Of a stretch of DNA of 16,189 nucleotides, positions 7,652 to 13,856 are shown piece after piece. The stretch's first letter is position 1, and every line of letters begins with the position of its first letter. Location of the stretch: NCBI GenBank assembly GCA_030640905.1, contig DAOWIM010000163.1, positions 1 to 16,189 on the forward strand, written 5' to 3'. The translations under genes were made by a program, and so were the position numbers. The notes beneath the pieces are model-generated. The model made no database searches. It saw nothing but the letters and a program-made list of their open reading frames with translations, and was not told the DNA's origin. This DNA comes from a bacterium (GTDB taxonomy: Bacteria > Zixibacteria > MSB-5A5 > GN15 > FEB-12).

Positions 7652-9502
7652 ATGAAGAAGCCCCAATACAAATTTGAGTCCGAGGTGCATCTCGGATTGC
7701 TGGTAATCATTTTCATACTGCTGTTCCTGAATTTTGCTGTCAACTATACGGTCTACCTGACTCGATCCCATCTCCGTGTTCAGACGGTAGCGGCTTTGCA
7801 CAACGCCGCGGTTACCGCAGCACGAACAATCGAAGGTAGCACTATCGGTGCCCCTACGGTAGATCAAATGAGTCAACTCAAGCGGGACTTGAAACTAACA
7901 TCGATAGCCTTACTTCCACTACGACCGGTGTCCGATGATAGCGAAGCTCGTGATCAGTGGCTGGCGACTGTCTCGGCAAAACTACGGGCTGGAGAAGGCG
8001 AGAAGATGGCGCGCCGATTGCTTGACCTGGAGTTACATACTATCGGCGAGGGAGACAGAGGAGAATTCTACTATCTTTATTCTCTGGCCGGTATGCGTGG
8101 CAATCGATTGCTGGCTCTCTCCCAGCAGGCTTCGGTACTGGGCTATCTGGAGGAGGCCAGCAACAACATTCTTTATGTCAGTATCCTGGCTACTCTGGTC
8201 GTTGCAGGTATCTACGTCCTGTTGTTGCGGTACATTTTTGCACCGTTCCGTCGGATTCAAAGAAAGGCGATCAAGGCGGGCCGTTCGGTCGAAAATGACG
8301 AAGATGGTGTCCGTGCTGTTGTCGACGATTATGAAAAGATTATAGACGAGCTAAGAGCCAAGGAGAGAGAACTGCTCAAGCTCAACGAGGCTATCCGTCG
8401 CAAAGCTGATTCGCTGGAACAATTCAACCAGTATATCCTTAGTTCGACCGACTCGGGCGTCATAACTTTGGACAACACCGGGCGGGTGCTCTCGGTAAAC
8501 ACTGCGGCGGAAAAAATTCTCGGTATTGTATCAACCGGCCATCTCGGCGCTGATTATTATCTCCTGCTGGCTCCCTGTGAGCGGCTGACGGAGCTAATTT
8601 CGGCATGCCTGAAAGATCAGAACCCACGGGCATACACCGAGTATGAAACTCATTCCGGCTCGGGTGATCGGCTCTACCTTGGCGTCACCGTCTCGGCGGT
8701 GACCAACGAGATTGATCTGCCGGTTGGTTGGTCCCTGCTAATTAACGATCTGACTGAGGTTCGTCGTCTGCGGGATGAACTGGAAACGCAAAATCGGCTG
8801 GCGGCTCTCGGTGAAATGTCTGGCGGGCTGGCTCATCAGTTACGCAACTCTCTGGGAGCGATAGTGGGTTTCAGCCGACTGATCGGCAAGCGGATGGAGA
8901 AGAGCGGGCTGGATAGAGCAACGCTGGAATCGCTTGATCAGGAAGCTCACGAGGCGGAGATGCTGATTGAGAGATTCCTCGTTTTTGTCAGACCGTTGCA
9001 TCCTGACGCGACCGCCATATCGGTGCAGGAACTACTGGCCGAAGTTGTAGCTTCCCGGCGTGCCAGAGTTGACAGCGCTGTTGAGATCAACATTATGGGA
9101 AGCATAGGGGGGACGATTCAGGCCGACGCCCTCTTGCTAAAACAGGCGCTCGGCAATATTATTGACAACGCCGTAGATGCCTGCGTTGATCAATCAGGCA
9201 GCGTTACGATCAAGTTGGAAGAAAGCGCCGGTCACCAGGTCGTTCGGATCATTGATACTGGCTGTGGGATTCCGCCGGAGAACTTAGAGATGATCTTCAC
9301 GCCGTTCTTTTCTTCGCGTCCTTCCGGCAATGGACTTGGTCTGCCACTGGCGGCTAAGATTATCGACCTCCACGGTGGGCATCTTTCCGTTACATCGGAG
9401 GTGGGGCAGGGGACAGAGTTTACAGTCAGACTGCCAATTGAAGCGGCCTCGACCAAAAATCAGGATCAATTGATCAAAACAGGCAAAATTCCCTTGGGTT
9501 AA
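7652..9502 (+). CDS. Membrane-bound PAS sensor histidine kinase
   Basis: A 616-residue sensor kinase. TM1 is about 14-36. An extracytoplasmic region (about 37-170) resembles no domain I can name. TM2 is about 173-195, followed by a HAMP-like/coiled-coil linker (about 200-258) beginning at APFRR. A PAS domain (about 258-375) starts at LEQFNQYILSSTDSGVITLD. The HisKA region reads ALGEMSGGLAHQLRN with phospho-acceptor H395. The HATPase has its N-box at IIDNAVDA (N506), G1 DTGCGIP, F-box FTPFF and G2 GNGLGL. All catalytic motifs are intact, unlike the second kinase in this window. No response regulator is adjacent, so it is an orphan by position. Its arrangement (TM, PAS, NtrB/AtoS-like transmitter) resembles PilS- or NtrB-type kinases that partner with sigma54 activators, which is an inference. 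Only a short AGGA (7646-7649) precedes the ATG. Confidence 0.9.
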   Translation: MKKPQYKFESEVHLGLLVIIFILLFLNFAVNYTVYLTRSHLRVQTVAALHNAAVTAARTIEGSTIGAPTVDQMSQLKRDLKLTSIALLPLRPVSDDSEARDQWLATVSAKLRAGEGEKMARRLLDLELHTIGEGDRGEFYYLYSLAGMRGNRLLALSQQASVLGYLEEASNNILYVSILATLVVAGIYVLLLRYIFAPFRRIQRKAIKAGRSVENDEDGVRAVVDDYEKIIDELRAKERELLKLNEAIRRKADSLEQFNQYILSSTDSGVITLDNTGRVLSVNTAAEKILGIVSTGHLGADYYLLLAPCERLTELISACLKDQNPRAYTEYETHSGSGDRLYLGVTVSAVTNEIDLPVGWSLLINDLTEVRRLRDELETQNRLAALGEMSGGLAHQLRNSLGAIVGFSRLIGKRMEKSGLDRATLESLDQEAHEAEMLIERFLVFVRPLHPDATAISVQELLAEVVASRRARVDSAVEINIMGSIGGTIQADALLLKQALGNIIDNAVDACVDQSGSVTIKLEESAGHQVVRIIDTGCGIPPENLEMIFTPFFSSRPSGNGLGLPLAAKIIDLHGGHLSVTSEVGQGTEFTVRLPIEAASTKNQDQLIKTGKIPLG

Positions 9503-9521
9503 AATCGGTTTTTGCTATATT
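9494..9521 (+). promoter_or_regulatory. Candidate extended -10 promoter for efp
   Basis: TGCTATATT (9513-9521) fits an extended -10 (TGnTATAAT) with one mismatch. A weak TTGGGT -35 (9494-9499) lies 16 bases upstream. It overlaps the last codons of the kinase gene, as expected for an internal promoter in a compact region. Initiation near 9528 would give a leader of about 19 bases containing GGAGG. Confidence 0.45.
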
Positions 9522-9546
9522 GGAGACCGATTTAACTGGAGGTAAT

Positions 9547-10107
9547 ATGTTTTCACCATCTGACTTCAAAAGAGGTCTGCGAATTATTGTCGATGACCAG
9601 CCATACTACGTCGTCGAATTCCAGCACTTCAAGATGGGGCGGGGAAAAGCAAATATCAGGACAAAGCTGAAGCACATTAAGACTGGCGCTGTTGTTGAGA
9701 AAGTGTTCTCATCGAATGACTCCTTTAAACCTCCTGATATGGAATTCCGCCGCATGCAGTATCTTTATGAAAACGGCGGCGCGTTTTCATTTATGGACAG
9801 CGAAAATTTCGAGCAGATAGAGATTCCGATGGACAACCTCGGTGATGCCCGGTGGTATCTGCTGGAAAATGAAGAATACAAAGTCGTCTTCCTCGATCGC
9901 GAAGCGATCTCTGTTGAGCTTCCAGCCTCGGTAATCCTGACGGTAGTTGAGACCGAGCCATCCGCCAGAGGGGATACGGTGAGCAACGTCACCAAACCAG
10001 CCAAGCTGGAAACCGGTCTTCAGGTAAAGGTCCCGCCGTTTGTGAAGGAGAACGACAAGGTCAAGGTCGATACCAGGACCGGCGATTATCTGGAGCGCGC
10101 TAACTGA
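9547..10107 (+). CDS. efp: Translation elongation factor P (EF-P), Arg32 type
   Basis: A 186-residue EF-P that enters the ribosomal E site and relieves stalling at polyproline. It has the three beta-barrel domains (about 1-64, 65-126, 127-186) and a typical C-terminus, FVKENDKVKVDTRTGDYLERAN. The frame is open nine codons further upstream to a TTG at 9520. I chose ATG 9547 because GGAGG (9538-9542) precedes it, it gives the usual EF-P N-terminus (MFSPSDFKRGLRI), and the TTG lies on or before the likely promoter -10. The domain I tip loop reads KMGRGKANIRTKLK. R32 occupies the position of E. coli K34 (in PGKGQA), and Met replaces the usual Pro before Gly. Arg at this position is known from EarP-rhamnosylated EF-Ps, but their loop context differs, so the modification state is unknown. 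No modification enzyme is nearby. Confidence 0.95.
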   Translation: MFSPSDFKRGLRIIVDDQPYYVVEFQHFKMGRGKANIRTKLKHIKTGAVVEKVFSSNDSFKPPDMEFRRMQYLYENGGAFSFMDSENFEQIEIPMDNLGDARWYLLENEEYKVVFLDREAISVELPASVILTVVETEPSARGDTVSNVTKPAKLETGLQVKVPPFVKENDKVKVDTRTGDYLERAN

Positions 10108-10110
10108 TCA

Positions 10111-10764
10111 ATGCCGACACCAATTTCGATCATCGGTGTCGATGAATCGGGGAAAGGGGATTTTTTTGGTCCCCTCGTGGTGGCATCGTTTCTTGCCAGC
10201 AACACCGATGTCCCATATCTAAAAGAGATCGGCGTTCGTGACGGCAAGCGAATCTCCCAGAACCGTCTGCTGGCAATTGATACCGAACTCCGCGAACGAT
10301 TTCCGCATTTTATCCTTGCCATCGCTCCCGACGAATACAACCGTCGGTATCAGGAAATACGTAACCTGAACAAACTGCTGGCGTGGGGGCATGCCGAGGC
10401 AATCGAGGCGCTGGTAAAGAGCCAGGATGTTGATCGAGCAATCTCTGACAAGTTTGGCAAGGCGGAACTTATTGAGGGGGAGTTGAGGCGACGGAAAGTC
10501 GATATAGACATTCGTCAGTTGACCCAGGGGGAGGAGATCGTACAGGTGGCGGCGGCATCAATTCTGGCCCGGGCAGCTTTTATCCGGGCGGTCGATTCGC
10601 TTTCGGATCAATATGGGATGGATATCCCGCGAGGTGCGGCTGCGCATGTTGATCAGGCGGGCCGACAGTTTGTTCGTATACACGGTATCGAATTGCTTGA
10701 CAGTGTTGCCAAGCGTCATTTCAAGAACTACGGTCGCGCTACCAAGCCCGATCTATTTGGATAA
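10111..10764 (+). CDS. rnhC: Ribonuclease HIII, short form lacking the N-terminal domain
   Basis: A 217-residue enzyme predicted to cut the RNA strand of RNA-DNA hybrids. The RNase HIII-specific motif GVDESGKGDFFGPLV (9-23) supplies the first acidic pair, D11 and E12. NLNKLLAWGHAEAI (86-99), D113 in ISDKFG, and EEIVQVAAASILARAAF (141-157) are the other conserved segments. HIII, not HII, is indicated by GKGDFFGPLV. Bacillus-type RNase HIII is about 310 residues, with an N-terminal TBP-like substrate-binding domain. Here the catalytic motif begins at residue 9. The frame cannot extend upstream, because an in-frame TGA (the efp stop) sits one codon before the ATG. The C-terminus (HFKNYGRATKPDLFG) looks complete. 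It follows efp by 3 bases, is presumably cotranscribed, and ends in a strong terminator. Confidence 0.87.
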   Translation: MPTPISIIGVDESGKGDFFGPLVVASFLASNTDVPYLKEIGVRDGKRISQNRLLAIDTELRERFPHFILAIAPDEYNRRYQEIRNLNKLLAWGHAEAIEALVKSQDVDRAISDKFGKAELIEGELRRRKVDIDIRQLTQGEEIVQVAAASILARAAFIRAVDSLSDQYGMDIPRGAAAHVDQAGRQFVRIHGIELLDSVAKRHFKNYGRATKPDLFG

Positions 10765-10800
10765 AAAAAACCGGCCACTGGTGATGGCCGGTCTGATTGT
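10762..10800. terminator. Bidirectional intrinsic terminator between rnhC and the convergent lipoprotein gene
   Basis: An 8-bp perfect stem (ACCGGCCA at 10770-10777 with TGGCCGGT at 10785-10792) has a 7-base loop. On its left is a run of eight A (10763-10770), partly shared with the stem. Read on the - strand, this is a hairpin followed by a T-tract, an ideal terminator for the lipoprotein gene ending at 10825. Read on the + strand, the tail (CTGATTGTTTTGG) is only moderately T-rich, so termination of efp-rnhC is probably weaker. The hairpin begins immediately after the rnhC stop codon. Confidence 0.85.
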
Positions 10801-10824
10801 TTTGGTCTCTACTTACCTGCGTTG

Positions 10825-11583
10825 CTAATAACCCCAACTGTGCAGTTCGCCGATTTCGCTACCGGCTGTGCCTGCGGCTGTAGCAGCGCCCATGATGTAC
10901 TTCACCAACCCGATTCCCGGAGCAAACCAGTAGATATTGTAGGTGTTGTTAGTGTTCTGGTTGAAAACCTTGACCGAACCGCTATAGACGGCACCGTTGT
11001 TCAGTCGGATTTGCTCAATTTTCTCCACCGACATACTCAGTTGCCCAGCGGTTGGGTAGTTCTTGGCATACCCGTCGCCGGTATCATCTTCTTTTGGATT
11101 GATTACCTGGTTGGTGTCGGGGTAGACATAGAACTTGTCGAAAATCGTCACCACGCTGTCGTCGGTGGAAGCTGAGTAGTCGCTTCGTACCCAGGTCTGG
11201 CCCGCAGTGAGGGGTAACTGTAGGATTTTCTCCGGATCGGAAGTCAGAGTCGAGAAGTAATACAAGGCTATGGATGTTGCCTGAAAATAGCCGGTATCGT
11301 AACCTACCGATGGTCGATAAGAAATCCACTCCCGGGCTGTTCCGCCGGAGAAGGCCACTTCTTTACCAACCGTATAGGTGACAACCTCGCTGGTTCCTTC
11401 GCTCACAACCTCATACATCGAACTGTAGCCTGGGGTCAGCGGGAAATACTCCGAAGCGCCGGTGACGGTAAGACCGGTGGAACCGCCGCTGGTGATGATT
11501 TCTGTTGTATCATCCGAGCAGCCCACCCAGGATATTGAAAGAATGGCCGCGACGATGATTCCAGTGGTAAACTTTCTAAACAT
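10825..11583 (-). CDS. Putative secreted lipoprotein of unknown function
   Basis: 252 residues, and the only - strand gene. The N-terminus is a lipoprotein-type signal peptide: basic MFRKF, a hydrophobic stretch TTGIIVAAILSISW, then VGC with Cys at 22 and Ser at +2 (compatible with outer-membrane sorting). Trp at -3 of the lipobox is unusual, since Leu/Val/Ile is expected. A low-complexity Thr/Gly/Ser linker follows. The mature part is rich in beta-prone and aromatic residues: YFPLTPGYSSMYEV, REWISYRPSVGYDTGYF, LQLPLTAGQTWVRSD, and a C-terminal FAPGIGLVKYIMG. That last phrase resembles segments in uncharacterised diderm lipoproteins, but I recognise no defined family. The ATG is preceded on its strand by a strong GGAGGAGG, so the start is secure. 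It is divergent from the GAF gene and convergent with rnhC, so it is its own transcription unit. Confidence 0.75.
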   Translation of the reverse strand: MFRKFTTGIIVAAILSISWVGCSDDTTEIITSGGSTGLTVTGASEYFPLTPGYSSMYEVVSEGTSEVVTYTVGKEVAFSGGTAREWISYRPSVGYDTGYFQATSIALYYFSTLTSDPEKILQLPLTAGQTWVRSDYSASTDDSVVTIFDKFYVYPDTNQVINPKEDDTGDGYAKNYPTAGQLSMSVEKIEQIRLNNGAVYSGSVKVFNQNTNNTYNIYWFAPGIGLVKYIMGAATAAGTAGSEIGELHSWGY

Positions 11584-11920
11584 TTGCTCCTCCTCCCGTC
11601 CAAACTCGGGATAATAACTTTGTGGTTCATCTTTAGCTGTCTCTTACGCAACTGCAGTGCCGGGCTGCATGGCGACGCACAAGAGGCAGTCTGACAGGAG
11701 GTTATGGGGTTCAGCTAAACGGACACTTTGGGCGTTAATTCGCCGGAGATGGGGGATGTTTCCCATATGCAGGGCAACCTTCCCAACATTTGGGACTGGT
11801 CTGAAATTGTGACCATTTATGGTGGCCCCGACCGGTTCCTAAGGGGTGAGCCTGGAACTGCCGATAATTGTATTGATAGTATGGATTTACCTTTCGAGTG
11901 GAGGCGCTGTGGAGGAAACT
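11584..11920. other. Divergent intergenic region (337 bases)
   Basis: It separates the - strand lipoprotein gene from the + strand GAF gene and must hold both promoters, but I see no convincing -35/-10 pair for either. For the lipoprotein, TATTAT (- strand, complement near 11609-11614) could be a -10. For the GAF gene, GATAAT at 11863-11868 could be a -10 giving a leader of about 45 bases. CCGATAATTGTATTG (11861-11875) matches CCGATAATAGTATTG just upstream of the prepilin peptidase start (6801-6815) at 14 of 15 positions. An 88-codon frame at 11728-11994 starts with TTG without a Shine-Dalgarno, runs out of frame into the GAF gene and is rejected. The GAF-gene frame is open back to a GTG at 11846. 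Confidence 0.5.
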
Positions 11921-13813
11921 ATGAGTGCCGAACTTCTGGATGTTTTATGCGCGCTTTTTTTTCTGGTTGTGTTGACGCTGGTTTCGCGGTTTGAAAAACA
12001 GCTCAAGCAGGAAGACAGGCAGGGTTATTACAATATAGTCGGCGGATTGGTGGTGCTGGCGATGGTATCGCTGGCTCGCATGTATCATGGTATCGGTCTG
12101 TTCGCGGTTGTTCCATTTCTCTCCGAGCCGATTTTCTTTCGGCTAACAAACTGGATCGGTGTCATTGTTGGCTGTGTTCTGACCGTCAGCGGCATATCCC
12201 ATTGGTTGCCGCTGTCTCGAACCTACCGGCGTTTTGCCGAAGAGCGTCTTGGCCATCTCGAACTGATCAAAAAGATGGAGCAATTGGCTGCACTGGATAC
12301 CAACACACCGTCCATGTTGTCGCAGGCGGCGCAGATGATGGTTGACCATTGTCGGTTAGATCGGGGCGAAGTATTTCTTTGCTCCCAGCGACGACGGGTG
12401 TTCATACAACTGGACTCATCTGGAAAACCCGCCAGCGAAACGACGGTAGCCGCTCTTTTGACCGACCTTGCTGCCCGCGTTGGGTGGAGCGATCAAGGTT
12501 TGCTTGATACCGATGCGCTCCTGCGCCAATGGCCCGATGAAGATCAGCGACCGCAGGCAATCGTTCCGGTCGAAGTGAATGGACGGACGGCGGCGATGTT
12601 TCTGCTTAATGGAGAAACGGAATTATCTGCCGAGGCCAGAGCCGACCTGAAGATGGCCGGCGAGGTGGTGGCCCGGGTTATTGATTATCGCAAACTTCAC
12701 GCCATGGCTCAACATCTGGCCAACCGCGAGGATTGCTGGCGTCGGTTTGTAGCGGCTATCGATCTAAAACGAGGGGTCGGCGACTGTACAATCAAGATCG
12801 CCCGCCAACTCAAGAGTATTCTCGCCTTTGATTATATGTCCCTGACGGTGCTGACCAACCGCAGGCAGGTGCATCGTTTTTCGGTCGGGTCCAATAGTAC
12901 CCTGCTAAAAGAGAAGGGGCTTGACTACGAAACATTCATGGCGCAGTTGGAACCGTTGCTTTCGGTCGGTCAGCCCGCAATAAGAAACAATGTCACCGGT
13001 GATTCATTGAGCGACATTGATACGATGATCGTCAACAGCTCCTTGAATTCTGTTGTGCTGGTTCCGTTGTTGCAGGATGGTTCAGTGGAGGGAGTGCTGG
13101 CGTTGGGGAGCCGATCCAGACGGGCTTTTGATCGTCTCGGGATGGACACATTACGGATGATTTCAACCTCGCTGGCGCAGGCATTGTCATCGGAAAGTAT
13201 GCGGTTTGAACTGCGTCGCCGTGAGAGACGCCACGACCGAATCAATCGCTTCCTGGAAGAAATCAGCCGGTTGGAAAGCTCTGAGAGTATCTTCAGGAGG
13301 GCTGCGACTATGCTGGCTGACGAGTTGAAGACGACGATGGTTCGGATTGGAACTATTGATGCCAGCGGTAATTTCCTTGAGTCTAAGGCGATGGTATTGC
13401 AACAATCGATGGATGTAGTTGCTCCGCCCGATGGTCACCTCATTCTGTCGTTGATGCCGTATCATCAATTGGTATCGGATAACGGTCGCGTGATGATGAT
13501 CAATCAGGAAGACACGGCCAATCCGATGATTGAATCGGAGAGATGCCAGGCCTTTTTCCCGGAGATGAAGTCAGCTTTGTTGGTGCCGGTCAAACTCGAT
13601 GGTCGGGTAGTTGGTATCATTGGTCTGGCCGAGGCCAGAAGTTGGGATCGATACCGTTACGACCAGGGCGATATTCGCTATGCAACATCGATAGCCGGGG
13701 CTCTTGGTTTGTCAATGCACCGGATGCAATCGTCTACCCAGTCGGCTGAGACCCCGTGGAGGGCGCGGACTAGTCCGAGGATCAGCGAGAACGTGGTTGA
13801 ACAAACACACTGA
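11921..13813 (+). CDS. Membrane protein with three GAF-like domains and no catalytic output domain
   Basis: 630 residues from ATG 11921, chosen for its GGAGG at 11911-11915. An in-frame GTG at 11846 would add 25 residues with another hydrophobic stretch but has no spaced Shine-Dalgarno. Three probable TM helices lie at about 5-22, 39-55 and 79-95, with a VPFLSEP segment between the last two and WLPL after them, then a charged helix. Three GAF-like domains follow at about 130-255, 283-425 and 452-600. Each ends in the typical GAF pattern: IVPVEVNGRTAAMFLL, VVLVPLLQDGSVEGVLALG, and ALLVPVKLDGRVVGIIGLAEARSW. No kinase, GGDEF, HD-GYP or phosphatase domain follows. The hydrophilic tail ends 43 bases before a hybrid kinase gene, which suggests it is the membrane sensory subunit of that system (inference). 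The GAF ligands are unknown. Confidence 0.8.
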   Translation: MSAELLDVLCALFFLVVLTLVSRFEKQLKQEDRQGYYNIVGGLVVLAMVSLARMYHGIGLFAVVPFLSEPIFFRLTNWIGVIVGCVLTVSGISHWLPLSRTYRRFAEERLGHLELIKKMEQLAALDTNTPSMLSQAAQMMVDHCRLDRGEVFLCSQRRRVFIQLDSSGKPASETTVAALLTDLAARVGWSDQGLLDTDALLRQWPDEDQRPQAIVPVEVNGRTAAMFLLNGETELSAEARADLKMAGEVVARVIDYRKLHAMAQHLANREDCWRRFVAAIDLKRGVGDCTIKIARQLKSILAFDYMSLTVLTNRRQVHRFSVGSNSTLLKEKGLDYETFMAQLEPLLSVGQPAIRNNVTGDSLSDIDTMIVNSSLNSVVLVPLLQDGSVEGVLALGSRSRRAFDRLGMDTLRMISTSLAQALSSESMRFELRRRERRHDRINRFLEEISRLESSESIFRRAATMLADELKTTMVRIGTIDASGNFLESKAMVLQQSMDVVAPPDGHLILSLMPYHQLVSDNGRVMMINQEDTANPMIESERCQAFFPEMKSALLVPVKLDGRVVGIIGLAEARSWDRYRYDQGDIRYATSIAGALGLSMHRMQSSTQSAETPWRARTSPRISENVVEQTH

Positions 13814-13856
13814 AAGTTGGACCGGAACTGTCATTACAGGGGGAAACGACGTTAAC

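Noticed and set aside
9520..9546. Upstream TTG start for efp adding nine residues
   Set aside because: GGAGG at 9538-9542 serves ATG 9547, the family N-terminus matches that start, and the TTG overlaps a probable -10 element.
11846..11920. GTG start for the GAF membrane protein
   Set aside because: The only purine-rich site abuts the GTG without spacing, whereas ATG 11921 has GGAGG at proper distance. It is kept as an alternative because the added segment is hydrophobic.
11728..11994. 88-codon + strand frame before the GAF gene
   Set aside because: TTG start without a Shine-Dalgarno, no recognisable features, and it overlaps the GAF gene in another frame.
13704..13856. Longer start for the hybrid kinase overlapping the GAF gene by 110 bases
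   Set aside because: The added residues are Arg/Cys-rich and unlike any domain, and this stretch is the other-frame reading of the GAF gene's 3' end. ATG 13857 is clear of the overlap.
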